From Azorinus chamasolen (lineage: Eukaryota > Mollusca > Bivalvia > Cardiida > Solecurtidae), in the NCBI GenBank assembly GCA_963576725.1, contig OY755240.1, forward strand, positions 15,802,378-15,866,377: a stretch of 64,000 bases of DNA. Direction: 5' to 3'. The position numbers were made by a program, and so were the translations under genes. The notes under the pieces were generated by a model. That model saw only the letters and a program-made list of their open reading frames with translations, made no database searches and was not told where the DNA came from. Positions 49,425 to 59,999 of this stretch are shown here, piece after piece (the stretch's first letter is position 1; every line of letters starts with the position of its first letter).

Positions 49425-49561
49425 TCGTTCTCAGGCTTTTGATTGGTCAGATTTGAGTTCTCAAGCTTTTGATTGGTCAGATTTGAGCCAAAGGCTCAAA
49501 TCTGACCAATCAAATGCTTGAGAACGTTCTCAGACTCAACTAAAAGCTTTATAAGCATGGG
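49425..49561. mobile_element. Hairpin element M, copy 2, left end cut
   Basis: Begins inside the left arm ('gttctcaggcttttgattgg'), two 'gattggtcagatttgag' units, loop GCCAAAGGC, then a full right arm to 'gctttataagcatgg'. The TT-F element abuts where the left end is missing. Confidence 0.82.
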
Positions 49562-49746
49562 CACTGACTGTCTACGGTCCCCAATAAATCATGACCAGTG
49601 TATTCATTCCTTGACATACAAAATAGATTTATGATGTATCCAGTCAACTGTTTAGATCATCCGTCGATTCGCGGTATATCATATCGATTCATATACAGTT
49701 AAGTCTTTCAAATATGACCACTCAAAAGATGTCTTATTCTGGAGTT

Positions 49747-49960
49747 TTAACCCTTCGCTGCCAAACTCTGTCGTCTGCTAACTTTGTCGTCTGCTACAAA
49801 TTTTCATTCTTTTGATTTTCTTCATTTTTGTTTCAAAAACATAGTAACAGTAACAAACAGTTTGGATCCTGATGAGACGCCGAGATACTCGGCGTCTCAT
49901 CTAGATCCAAACTGTTTGCATAGGTAATCACAGATCCGGCATTGGCAGCGAAAGGGTTAA
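49747..49960 (+). mobile_element. TT-H MITE copy 3, intact
   Basis: TTAACCCTTCGCTGCCAAAC to 'ttggcagcgaaagggttaa'. Core AACAGTTTGGATCCTGATGA around GCCGAGATACTCGGC, mirror 'catctagatccaaactgttt'. Confidence 0.93.
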
Positions 49961-50007
49961 CGAAACTCTACTTAGCTCAGAAGATGGAATTAGATCGACC
50001 GTACTGC

Positions 50008-50205
50008 TTAACTCCATGAATATTCATGTATGACATAATTCAATTATACATTTTAAATGATTTTTCATAATGGCTTATGGGCATAGATCTTGGGAAAACT
50101 GTAGAATCAAGTTTATATTGATCATAAGGAAGCAGAGCAGACCCTGATCAGACGCCTTCTATGGGAACCGTCTGATCTGGGTCTACCCTGTTTGGTCAAA
50201 CGCAT
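50008..50205 (-). mobile_element. TT-F MITE, right end missing
   Basis: TTAACTCCATGAATATTCAT, 'aaaactgtagaatcaagttt', core GAGCAGACCCTGATCAGACG with centre 'ccttctatgggaacc', mirror TGATCTGGGTCTACCCTG. The satellite zone starts soon after. Confidence 0.8.
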
Positions 50206-50224
50206 ATGCTGTCATGTCGGTGGC

Positions 50225-50580
50225 TAGAGGTAGCATACTCGGTCAACTCATAATATGCACTATTTACTCGTGATATATCCAGTGATGGTGGCATCCAAGC
50301 TTTGACATTCCCAGTCATCATATAGCATACACAGTCTATGCGTGACATACTAATTATATGCGTAACACACCCAGCCTAGGCGTAACATACCCATTTCATT
50401 CGTAATATATGCGACGTATGCGTGATATACCCAGTCTACACGTAACTTATCCATTTTATGCGTAAACTATTCATTCTATACATGACATGTCCACTCTATG
50501 CGTGACACATTCACTCTATGCGTGACATACCCAGTATATGCATGATATGTGTGATATAGCTGCTTCATATTTGGTCAATG
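50225..50580 (+). repeat. 20-bp tandem repeat
   Basis: From 50341 to 50560 eleven units follow at exactly 20 bp, each beginning CGTGACATAC, CGTAACATAC or a close variant and ending in -TATG or similar. The units are diverged in sequence but the spacing does not drift. Flanking units are looser. Confidence 0.85.
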
Positions 50581-51450
50581 CGTGGTATTCACATCCTGCA
50601 TGTTTCATATCCAGTAACTGTGATGTGTTTATCCGTGCGATTCCTTGTCAATGCATGGTTTCTATAGTCCATCCATGTCAAACGTAATCAATTCATGGTA
50701 TCCACAATCTATCTGTGACATACCCAGTCAATGCATGGCAATTACAGTCTATATCGGTCATATTGAGTCAATGCATGGTATCAACAGACAATATATAACA
50801 TGGTCAGCCAATGCATTGTATCCACAGCATATATGTGGCATATTTAGTCAAATGCATAGTATCAATGGCCCGCATGTTGTATACATGGGACATGCATGGT
50901 GTCTATAGTATATATGTAGTATGCAAAGTCAATATATTCCATCCATACTGTATGTACCACATCCAGTCAATACGTATAGTATCTATAACCTATCTGTAGT
51001 ATATCCGGTCATTACATGATATCGATATTCTATCTGTACCATGCTCAAGTCAGTGCATGGTATCTATAGCCTAAATGTGTCATCCCAAGTCAAAAGGCAA
51101 TGCTATCTAGGTGAATGCCTGGTATCAACAGTATATGTGTGACTCCCCGGTCGATGCATGGCATCTACAGCATGTATGTATCATACTCAGTCAAGGCAAG
51201 GCACCCATTATCGTATCTATGGCATAACCAGTCAATGTTAGGTATCTATAGCGTATATGTGTCCTACCCAGTCAATGTATTGTATCTATAGCTTATCTGT
51301 TTCATACACAGAAAATGAATTGTATCTACGACATGTGTGTATCATACCCAGCAAATGCATTGTATGTATGGCTATTTGTATCATACCAAGTCAATGTCTT
51401 GTATCTGTGGCACATTTTTGCCATACCCAGTCTGACATAAATGGCCTGTG
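50581..51450 (+). repeat. ~40-bp diverged tandem repeat
   Basis: Units of the form 'cagtcaatgcatggtatcta' plus 'tagcctatatgtgtcatacc' at about 40-42 bp. Each looks like two 20-bp units. Short open frames here are by-products. Confidence 0.8.
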
Positions 51451-51711
51451 GTTGGGAATTCTAGAGCAAAACCCATGCAGTTTTAATTGCATTGTTTATA
51501 GCAGATCTTACATTCCCTTATATTTTACTAAGATTTTTATAAAATTCAGTAATTTGTGATATTTGTGCCAATCTAGATAGCTTATTTCATTTTATTTATA
51601 TATTCGTAGTAATTAATAGAGCATTTACAACACTGTGATAAACATAATTTATAGATTTAAAGTATTTTTTTATTCTCTTCATAATTCATGCCTCTCTATG
51701 TCAGACCATCA

Positions 51712-51888
51712 ATAACAAGGACCACAATGGAAATAAGAGAAATATTTTCTCTTTTTTGTGTCATCCTTGATATTGATGTGACTGACATGGTTCATAACAC
51801 ATATAACATCATTATCAACAATTTTTATTTTGTTATAATTCTAAAATATGTATGTCTTGTTAACTATTTGTCGTGATGCTCAATATTA

Positions 51889-51896
<8 letters not shown>
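51712..51896 (+). mobile_element. LINE-like 3' end with ATCT tail
   Basis: 'ataacaaggaccacaatgga', 'tgtcatccttgatattgatg', 'tgactgacatggttcataac', ending 'aatattaaaataaatctata' and then the TATC run. Related to 22808 (minus) and 28012. Confidence 0.68.
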
Positions 51897-52117
<221 letters not shown>

Positions 52118-52197
52118 TCTACCCAGTCAATTCATGGTATCCACTGTATATGCGTGACATACGCAATCAATGAGTGGTACCTGTAGAGTAGTTAAGT
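52118..52197 (+). repeat. Satellite leader block, copy 1
   Basis: 'tacccagtcaattcatggta', 'gacatacgcaatcaatgagt', 'ggtacctgtagagtagttaa'. The same block follows the second TATC run at 52725, showing a segmental copy of leader plus array. Confidence 0.85.
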
Positions 52198-52690
52198 CAT
52201 ACCCAGTCAATGTATGTTATCCATAGCGTGTCCAAACCCCCTGAATGACATACCCAGTCAATGTATGTTATCCATAACGTGTCCAAACCCCCTGAATGAC
52301 ATACCCAGTCAATGTATGTTATCCATAGCGTGTCCAAACCCCCTGAATGACATACCCAGTCAATGTATGTTATCCATAGCGTGTCCAAACCCCCTGAATG
52401 ACATACCCAGTCAATGTATGTTATCCATAGCGTGTCCAAACCACCTGAATGACATACCCAATCAATGTATGTTATCCATAGCGTGTCCAAACCCCCTGAA
52501 TGACATACCCAGTCAATGTATGTTATCCATAGCGTGTCCAAAACCCCTGAATGACATACCCAGTCAATGCATCTGAATGACACACCCAGTCAATGTATGT
52601 TATCCATAGCGTGTCCAAACCCCCTGAATGACATACCCAGTCAATGTATGTTATCCATAGCGTGTCCAAACCCCCTGAATGACATACCCA
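52198..52690 (+). repeat. 51-bp satellite, block 1
   Basis: Units 'catacccagtcaatgtatgt', 'tatccatagcgtgtccaaac', 'cccctgaatga'; 51 bp equals 17 codons, so both strands stay open (plus strand CMLSIACPNPLNDIPSQ). A short out-of-register joint, 'caatgcatctgaatgacaca', occurs near 52565. Confidence 0.95.
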
Positions 52691-52800
52691 TATCTATCTA
52701 TCTATCTATCTATCTATATCTACCCAGTCAATTCATGGTATCCACTGTATATGCGTGACATACGCAATCAATGAGTGGTACCTGTAGAGTAGTTAAGTCA
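52691..52800 (+). repeat. Second TATC run and leader block
   Basis: About eight ATCT units, then the same leader as at 52118. It splits the satellite and marks the duplication joint ('gacatacccatatctatcta'). Confidence 0.9.
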
Positions 52801-54677
52801 TACCCAGTCAATGTATGTTATCCATAGCGTGTCCAAACCCCCTGAATGACATACCCAGTCAATGTATGTTATCCATAACGTGTCCAAACCCCCTGAATGA
52901 CATACCCAGTCAATGTATGTTATCCATAGCGTGTCCAAACCACCTGAATGACATACCCAGTCAATGTATGTTATCCATAGCGTGTCCAAAACCCCTGAAT
53001 GACATACCCAGTCAATGTATGCTATCCATAACGTGTCCAAACCCCCTGAATGACATACCCAGTCAATGTATGTTATCCATAGCGTGTCCAAACCCCCTGA
53101 ATGACATACCCAGTCAATGTATGTTATCCATAGTGTGTCCAAACCACCTGAATGACACACCCAGTCAATGTATGTTATCCATAGCGTGTCCAAACCCCCT
53201 TAATGACATACCCAGTCAATGTATGTTATCCATAGCGTGTCCAAACCCCCTGAATGACATACCCAATCAATGTATGTTATCCATAGCGTGTCCAAACCCC
53301 CTGAATGACATACCCAGTCAATGTATGTTATCCATAGCGTGTCCAAAACCCCTGAATGACATACCCAGTCAATGCATCTGAATGACACACCCAGTCAATG
53401 TATGTTATCCATAGCGTGTCCAAACCCCCTGAATGACATACCCAGTCAATGTATGTTATCCATAGCGTGTCCAAACCCCCTGAATGACATACCCAATCAA
53501 TGTATGTTATCCATAGCGTGTCCAAACCCCCTGAATGACATACCCAGTCTATGTATGTTATCCATAGCGTGTCCAAAACCCCTGAATGACATACCCAGTC
53601 AATGCATGTTATCCATAACGTGTCCCAACCCCCTGAATGACATACCCAGTCAATGCATGCTATCCATAACGTGTCCAAACCCCCTGAATGACATACCCAG
53701 TCAATGCATGCTATCCATAACGTGTCCAAAACCCCTGAATGACATACCCAGTCAATGCATGCTATCCAAAGCGTGTCCAAAACCCCTGAATGACATACCC
53801 AGTCAATGCATGCTATCCATAACGTGTACAAACCCCCTGAATGACATACCCAGTCAATGCATGTTATCCATAACGTGTCCAAACCCCCTGAATGACATAC
53901 CCAGTCAATGCATGCTATCCATAACGTGTCCAAACCCCCTGAATGACATACCCAGTCAATGCATGCTATCCATAACGTGTCCAAACCCCCTGAATGACAT
54001 ACCCAGTCAATGTATGTTATCCATAACGTGTCCAAAAACCCTGAATGACATACCCAGTCAATGCATGCTATCCATAACGTGTCCAAACCCCCTGAATGAC
54101 ATACCCAGTCAATGCATGTTATCCATAACGTGTCCAAAAACCCCTGAATGACATACCCAATCAATGCATGTTATCCATAACGTGTCCAAACCCCCTGAAT
54201 GACATACCCAGTCAATGCATGCTATCCATAACGTGTCTAAACTCCCTGAATGACATACCCAGTCAATGCATGCTATCCATAACGTGTCCAAACCCCCTGA
54301 ATGACATACCCAGTCAATGCATGCTATCCATAACGTGTCCAAACCCCCTGAATGACATACCCAGTCAATGTATGTTATCCATAGCGTATCCAAACCCCTG
54401 AATGACATACCCAGTCAATGCATGCTATCCATAACGTGTCCAAACCCCCTGAATGACATACCCAGTCAATGTATGTTATCCATAGCGTGTCCAAACCCCC
54501 TGAATGACATACCCAGTCAATGCATGTTATCCATAGCGTGTCCAAACCCCCTGAATGACATACCCAGTCAATGCATGTTATCCATAGCGTGTCCAAAACC
54601 CCTGAATGACATACCCAGTCAATGTATGTTATCCATAGCGTGTCCAAAACCCCTGAATGACATACCCAGTAAATAAA
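52801..54677 (+). repeat. 51-bp satellite, block 2
   Basis: About 36 units. Up to about 53590 the units read 'caatgtatgttatccatagc'; from there to about 54340 they read mainly 'caatgcatgctatccataac'; the first type returns near the end. The joint 'aatgcatctgaatgacacac' recurs near 53372. Long frames on both strands come from the 51-bp period. Confidence 0.95.
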
Positions 54678-54940
54678 TGGTATCCACTGTATATGCTTGA
54701 CATATTCAGTCAATGAATGGTATGTTTAGCGTACACACAGTCAAAATGTGACATACCTATTCAATGTATGGTATCCACAGCCTATCCGTGCCGTATCCTG
54801 TAAATGCATGGTATCTGTAGCCTACTTGTGGCATATAAAGTCAGCACATATTATCCTCAGTCTATTCTTGACATGCTTTAGTCAGTGTGTAACGTCCGCA
54901 GTGTATGTACATGACATATATGTATTCACTCGATGTATGA
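54678..54940 (+). repeat. ~40-bp diverged satellite, right flank
   Basis: 'attcagtcaatgaatggtat', 'acctattcaatgtatggtat', 'gtaaatgcatggtatctgta': the same old 40-bp family that lies left of the 51-bp array. Confidence 0.8.
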
Positions 54941-55148
54941 TACAGTAAAACCTCTCTATAACGGCCACTAAATTGTGTTAATTAATTGGTATTTAGGGCA
55001 GGTGGCTGCTTAAAGCAAGGGTAAAGTAAAACAGAACGCTCCTATAGGAGCGTTCTGTTTTACTTTCACCTTGCCTTAAGCAAGAACCTGTCTTTAACAC
55101 AATACACTTGATGTAATTTAGTGGCCGTTATAGAGAGTTTGTACTGTA
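54941..55148. mobile_element. TA-A MITE copy 7
   Basis: TACAGTAAAACCTCTCTATA to 'gttatagagagtttgtactg' TA. Exact CTCCTATAGGAG at 55039-55050. Confidence 0.93.
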
Positions 55149-55359
55149 TGTATAGTATATATGCGTATCATTTCCGTGTTGTCTAAGTAATACGAGGCAC
55201 CAACAATCCATTCGTAACAGTGGTATGTACAATATATCATTACATCCATAACTGTTTATTCCTGAGCCTGTTAGAAAAATGTTATCTCCGATCTGTTATA
55301 AGTTTTACTTGCTTCCGATACATTCAGACTTTTAAAAGAAACTATTGAATATCAAACAA

Positions 55360-55430
55360 CTGGACCTTGATGGCACCAACGCTGTCTGCAAATGCCAGTT
55401 AGGTCACACTTAGCAAGCAAAGGGTTGATA
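55360..55430 (+). mobile_element. TT-R right end
   Basis: 'tggaccttgatggcaccaac' and 'gtctgcaaatgccagttagg', 'acttagcaagcaaagggttg'. Left part missing. Confidence 0.55.
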
Positions 55431-55453
55431 TATTTGATTTTGCATAAAACAAA

Positions 55454-55661
55454 TACAGTAAAACCTCTCTATAACGGCCACTAAATTGTGTTAATTAGTT
55501 GGTATTTAGGGAAGGTGGATGCTTAAAGCAAGGTGAAATTAAAACAGAACGCTCCTATAGGAGCGTTCTGTTTTACTTTCACCTTGCTTTAAGCAGTCAC
55601 CTGCCTTTTACACAAAATACTTGATGTAATTTAGTGGCCGTAATAGAGAGGTTTTACTGTA
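55454..55661. mobile_element. TA-A MITE copy 8
   Basis: TACAGTAAAACCTCTCTATA to 'gtaatagagaggttttactg' TA. Exact CTCCTATAGGAG at 55552-55563. Near-consensus, so probably a young copy. Confidence 0.94.
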
Positions 55662-55931
55662 CAAAATCCAGACTTAATACAATAAATGAAAGTATTTCAT
55701 ACTACAGTTTTCACACATTATTATACAAATGGGAACTTAATATATTTTACTGGCACCAGATGAATTACTTCCATATTATGGTCCTAATGTTGTAAATAGT
55801 TTTTACCAAAGTATGAATTTTGTTTTCAAGCATCTGGTTGTCATTTCTGACCAAATAGCTACTTGAAAATTATCTCAACTTTAAACGCAGAGGTTTTATA
55901 ACATCGGGACCTGAATATGTTTGTAACTAAA

Positions 55932-56125
55932 TACAGTAAACTCTAAACCGGACGTTAAACATATCTTATATTAAACATAAATATCGTCCTTGGAGACAGG
56001 TAGCAGCTTAATGCAGGGTGAAAGTCATGCAGAAAGCTCCTTACGTCCTGCATTAAGCAGTCATCTGCATTAAAGTATCTTAATTCTTCACTACAATAAT
56101 TCCGGTCTAGAAGTGTTCTACTGTA
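55932..56125. mobile_element. TA-C MITE
   Basis: TACAGTAAACTCTAAACCGG to 'ccggtctagaagtgttctac' TGTA. Left arm to GAAAGCTCC, then the return arm begins late (TTACGTCCTGC), so the centre is deleted. Confidence 0.87.
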
Positions 56126-56127
56126 CA

Positions 56128-56168
56128 TGTAGATTCAAATAAGACGCGAAGTTATCTGACACTGATTA
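56128..56168. mobile_element. TT-H half core
   Basis: 'gtagattcaaataagacgcg' AAGTTATC, then cut by TT-J. Confidence 0.4.
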
Positions 56169-56410
56169 ACCCTTTCAGCGCCAAATTTCTAATTGTCGTC
56201 TGCAAACCAATTTTGTTAAATCATTTGGTAAAATAAGGAAATGAGATAAATAAATGCAAATTTAAAAAGAATAAAGCACATATATAGATTTAGAGTTTGA
56301 GACAAAAGTGAAGTCCCTGATCAGACACCACTTTGAAAAGGCGGCCTCTGATCTGGGACTGCACTATTTGTCATGGTGCATTTTTGCGACATTGGTGGTG
56401 AAAGGGTTTC
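56166..56410 (-). mobile_element. TT-J MITE copy 3, inverted
   Basis: TTAACCCTTTCAGCGCCAAA to 'attggtggtgaaagggttt'. Core 'aaagtgaagtccctgatcag' around CACCACTTTGAAAAGGCGG, mirror 'tgatctgggactgcactatt'. Confidence 0.9.
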
Positions 56411-56602
56411 ATGTAAGAAACAATGAATTCATAATTATTCATTAGATGAATATTTTATAATGGCATATTGAATAAGGAAACTGTTTGACAATGGAAAAAA
56501 CGGTTGAATGAAATATATATCGTTCCATAAGGACACAGAGAATATCCTGGTCAGACGGTTCCAGATCTACTATTTGCAAAGGGGTCTCGCGTAAAGGGTT
56601 AA
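56408..56602 (-). mobile_element. TT-F MITE
   Basis: 'catgtaagaaacaatgaatt', core 'gagaatatcctggtcagacg' joined to 'gttccagatctactatttgc', end 'ctcgcgtaaagggttaa'. Shares its TTAA with TT-H. Confidence 0.78.
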
Positions 56603-56770
56603 CCCCTGAAAAAATGGAGAACTTTTATACAGAACTTTACTTACAGTTTGGATCCAGGTGAGATACCAAGTAACACGATGTATCATCAGGATCCATATTC
56701 ATCTTTTCTGACAAAGTATAATTTGAGAACTCTAGCAGACGACATTTTTTGGCATTTGGTTCACCCTTTT
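56599..56770 (-). mobile_element. TT-H/R MITE
   Basis: TTAACCCCTGAAAAAATGGA, core ACAGTTTGGATCCAGGTGAG around ACCAAGTAACACGATG, mirror 'catcaggatccatattcatc', then 'tagcagacgacattttttgg' like the inverted TT-H left arm. Confidence 0.7.
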
Positions 56771-57012
56771 ACTCTATGAATACATGTATTCATGAAAGAA
56801 AATCATGTAATGTCATCATGGATATTAATTAGATTAATTGTTATAATAACACATGGGAATAAGACGTTTTGGCCCGGGCAGAAGCTGTAGAATCTATATT
56901 ATATATTAAGCAAACAGAGCAGACCCTGATCAGACGGCTCCTACAGGAGCCGTCTGATCAGGGTCTCCTCTGTTTGCAAAGTCGAAAGCGTATTTATGGA
57001 GTAAAAGTTTAA
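56760..57012 (-). mobile_element. TT-F MITE
   Basis: 'ttcacccttttactctatga', 'gggcagaagctgtagaatct', core GAGCAGACCCTGATCAGACG around CTCCTACAGGAG, mirror TGATCAGGGTCTCCTCTG, end 'ggagtaaaagtttaa'. Confidence 0.9.
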
Positions 57013-57161
57013 AGTTTAAATGTTTAAGCATATCGGATTAATTTACTATTTAATTACTACATGAATTGTAAATAAGAAACTAAGATGATTTTCACCATTG
57101 TTATATTATTCAAATTTAACTTTCTGAATGCTGGATATTTAAACTGGATCGGTCAATCAGT

Positions 57162-57330
57162 ATTTAGTGGTCCAGTAGTAGGACGTTAGACTTGGGATCG
57201 GAGGGTCCCCATGGCTGCCTTGAGCGCCGAATGTTAATGGCTGACTTATAATCAGGGGGTAAATTGTGAAGTCGGGAGAATATGTACATGTATATAGTTC
57301 CTGACTATAAACTTCAACTTTACCTTTTTT
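57162..57330 (+). mobile_element. tRNA-derived SINE, B box lost
   Basis: A-box-like TGGTCCAGTAG at 57168-57178; 'ggacgttagacttgggatcg' as in the SINE at 43151; then it jumps past the B box to 'ccatggctgccttgagcgcc' and the same tail 'aagtcgggagaatatgtaca'. Confidence 0.75.
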
Positions 57331-57359
57331 TATTTAACGATAGAGTCATTTCCGTCTAA

Positions 57360-57625
57360 ATGGATTAACCCGACTGCATTTACTCCCCTGGTCATTGAGT
57401 CATTCTCCTACAATATTGAGCACTGCTAACATATGGCGCAATCATGCAGCCGCAGTACCGACTAGTGACCGACACAGGTACTCATTTTAACCCCTGGGTG
57501 GAGAGGAGGTGTGGGTGGGAGACACTAAAAAGCGTCTCTGAAATTTCCGGGAGGGGCCGGGATTTGAACCCAGGTCCTCCGGACTGGTAATCGAGCGCGT
57601 TACCACTAGACCACCGCACACCACA
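57360..57625 (-). mobile_element. tRNA-derived SINE
   Basis: Minus strand: A-box-like TGGTCTAGTGG (57603-57613), then GCGCTCGATTACCAGTCC, B-box-like GGTTCAAATCC (57560-57570), and a body with the inverted 'aacccctgggtggagaggag' shared with 43151. It faces the SINE at 57162 tail to tail. Confidence 0.78.
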
Positions 57626-57626
57626 C

Positions 57627-57838
57627 TTAACCCTTTCAACGCTAAAATTTCAAATAGACTCTTCCAAAATTCAAACAGGTCAAGATTATAGTGAATATTA
57701 AGGGCTTTTCTAAAGAAATATTTAATATGACAAACAGTGCAGACCCTGATGAGAGGGCTCCTCTAGGGACCCTCTCATCTGCGTCTATACTGTTTACAAA
57801 GGACATTAGTGACTCATGTCCTGCACTGTAAATGTTAA
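57627..57838 (+). mobile_element. TT-K MITE
   Basis: TTAACCCTTTCAACGCTAAA to 'cctgcactgtaaatgttaa'. Core AAACAGTGCAGACCCTGATG around GGGCTCCTCTAGGGACCC, mirror 'catctgcgtctatactgttt', then 'cattagtgactcatgtcctg'. Confidence 0.88.
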
Positions 57839-57960
57839 GTTTACTACAGGATTTCAGATGAACACTGAGTGGGCCCTGACCAAAGGATTGATCTGAGTCA
57901 ACACTGTTTGCACATTCCAGTACACTTGTATTCCAGCATTTAAAGGTTAGCGATCCCGAG
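57839..57960. mobile_element. TT-K-like remnant
   Basis: 'ctgagtgggccctgaccaaa', 'gatctgagtcaacactgttt', end 'cagcatttaaaggttag'. Confidence 0.4.
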
Positions 57961-58097
57961 ACAGTTTTACTTCCAACCACGATTATCTCCCTTTGACAAT
58001 GTGCACACTGTGCCTAATTACAATTATGTTTCCATACATGATGAAATGGGGCGTAAATATGTTTATTTATTTAATTATTCTTAATTTATTTCCATAT

Positions 58098-58171
<74 letters not shown>

Positions 58172-58262
58172 AATATTATTATTATTATTGTCATCATTAT
58201 CATTATTATTATTATATCCATCATTATTATTATACTATATAATTATTATATTATATTATATA
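58098..58262 (+). repeat. (TTA/TCA)n microsatellite
   Basis: Runs of ATT and ATC triplets with scattered TCATTATC. The leucine-rich frame it creates is not a gene. Confidence 0.95.
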
Positions 58263-58464
58263 ATTATTAAATATTAAAAAAAGAAGAGTATCCACTGTGT
58301 CCGGTCTTTGTCGCTGCTTCTTACCCACTTGCCTAGAACTCGATTTTTTATGGTCATTGTGTAGTAGGCATCGCTTTACAGATGCAGAAAATCAAAAACA
58401 ATTAGACTACATACTCCATTGTTTCCCCGATTCCTTCTAATTTTAAGAAACGATTGGCTGAAGG

Positions 58465-58540
58465 TCAAAGAGCTTGGACCAGATTGGACTCAATGTTCCT
58501 CTGTGTCTGATCAGGATTCAGGACAGGTCGTGACAGATTA
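58465..58540. mobile_element. TT-R-like core, decayed
   Basis: 'aaagagcttggaccagattg' and 'tgtctgatcaggattcagga'. Confidence 0.4.
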
Positions 58541-58549
58541 GATAAGCAG

Positions 58550-58803
58550 TTAACCCTTTCCTTCATATAAACGCCTCTTAATACATTTGCAAACAGAGTA
58601 GACCCAGATCAGATGGCTCCTATAGAAGCCGTCTGATCAGGGTCTTCTCCGTTTGCGTATGAAATTATGATAGATCTGACCATGCAGATTCTACCAATAC
58701 CAACAAATCACGTATACATAATAATGCCATCATAAAAAATCTGCTAATAAATAGCCATGACATTAGTAGGTCTTACTTGAATATTGAATATTGAAATGGT
58801 TAA
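58550..58803 (+). mobile_element. TT-F MITE
   Basis: TTAACCCTTTCCTTCATATA, core GAGTAGACCCAGATCAGATG around CTCCTATAGAAGC, mirror TGATCAGGGTCTTCTCCG, long arm, end 'gaatattgaatattgaaatg' GTTAA. Confidence 0.9.
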
Positions 58804-58855
58804 GATATATATTATGCAACAACATACTAAAAGTAAAAAATACAACATTATTTTA

Positions 58856-58995
58856 AAGCAGAGCCGCGAGTACATGGATTCAAGCTGTTTGACACCCAGT
58901 TAATAATTTCTCAAAAACTTGGTCGTATCGGAAGTAGTCAAATATGCACGTGATCCAAAATTCAAACGGACATTATTTTTCCACAGCTGGACAAG
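58856..58995 (+). mobile_element. TT-R right part
   Basis: 'gcgagtacatggattcaagc' TGTTTGAC, 'aataatttctcaaaaacttg', 'cattatttttccacagctgg'. Confidence 0.55.
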
Positions 58996-59009
58996 GGTCA
59001 AGAAATCAT

Positions 59010-59135
59010 TTAACCATTTCCCTGTTCTATGTTTATTTCAAATGTCTGGATATTCATGGACAAAATATTAGCCGTCTGATCTGGGTCTACTCTGTTTGCA
59101 GATGCGTGAAAACACGTTTATATGAGGGAAAGGTA
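59010..59135 (-). mobile_element. TT-E MITE copy 9, internal deletion
   Basis: TTAACCATTTCCCTGTTCTA, 'atattcatggacaaaatatt' joins directly to the right core arm 'agccgtctgatctgggtcta', then 'aacacgtttatatgagggaa'. Confidence 0.8.
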
Positions 59136-59144
59136 AAGCTTTGA

Positions 59145-59205
59145 TTAGAAGAGACGATTCTAAAGAGTGGTCACTTCATACAACACAGAGTCTGGTGAAA
59201 AGGAA
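59145..59205. mobile_element. Family L half hairpin
   Basis: 'agaagagacgattctaaaga' GTGGTCAC and 'cagagtctggtg'. Confidence 0.55.
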
Positions 59206-59318
59206 ACAACAAAGATTTACTCATGCAGTCATGCTATAGATTTTATGTCTCTGGACTCTATTATTGAAATCTTCACGAAACCGGTATTATCTGTGACTTG
59301 CTGGACCCGCTGTTGAAG

Positions 59319-59779
59319 TTAATCCTTTCCCTCATATAAACATCTTTTCATACATTTGCAAATAGAGTAGACCCAGGACAGACGGCTCCTATAGGAACCG
59401 TCTGATCGAGGTCTGCTCTGTTTGCTTAACCCATTTACTCCCACGATCCCATATATGGGACCTAGGCAAACAGCGTAGACTCTGGTCAGACGCCGCATAA
59501 TGCGGCGTCTGATCAGAGTCTACACTGTTTGCTGATAGGAATTTCACTATAAAACAAAACGATATTGAAAGTTTAGGCCAGGCACCCCTTAGATAAAAAA
59601 AATGGACTAATCCAATATATAAACATGGAAGAATCCACTGGGAGCAAATGGGTTAAGAAATAACAGTTTCTACCAGTACCAACATGCCTGTGTACGTATG
59701 TCATTATATAAAATTTCAGCTTATAAATATTCGCGATGTCATAACTTTTTAAATGAATATTCAACAGGAAAAGTGTGAA
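59319..59779 (+). mobile_element. TT-F MITE with nested TT-G
   Basis: TTAATCCTTTCCCTCATATA, core around exact-but-one CTCCTATAGGAA, 'gtctgctctgtttgc' TTAA [TT-G] TTAA 'gaaataacagtttctaccag', end 'tgaatattcaacaggaaaag'. Confidence 0.88.
59426..59656 (+). mobile_element. TT-G MITE copy 3, nested in TT-F
   Basis: TTAACCCATTTACTCCCACG to 'gggagcaaatgggttaa'. Core 'aacagcgtagactctggtca' around GCCGCATAATGCGGC. CCATATATGG at 59449-59458. Confidence 0.93.
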
Positions 59780-59999
59780 GATTTGAACACAACAACGTGT
59801 GCACATGAACATGTTTAATGTTATAATGTCTAACACGCTAAATCTGCGGAAGTCTATCAAAGGCTTACATTGCCCTGTTGGAAAAAACACGTGCGCGCTT
59901 TAAATGAAGAATACTGACACGTGTTATTCGCATTTTATTACACAAATGTGCATTTAAATTTACCGCACGCTGTGTGCCGTACGCGTGTGTGTTACTGTA

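Noticed and set aside
50341..50560. CRISPR-like array because of regular spacing
   Set aside because: The 20-bp units have no separate spacers, and the context is eukaryotic.
52197..54713. Long open frames on both strands (up to 278 codons) of a 17-residue repeat
   Set aside because: They follow from a 51-bp satellite whose length is a multiple of three. Both strands are open in the same way and there is no start context or unique domain.
57560..57613. tRNA gene (minus strand)
   Set aside because: A and B boxes are present, but the acceptor and other stems do not form a full cloverleaf and the sequence continues into a SINE body.
57993..58277. A leucine-rich 94-codon frame resembling membrane segments
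   Set aside because: Made by the TTA microsatellite.
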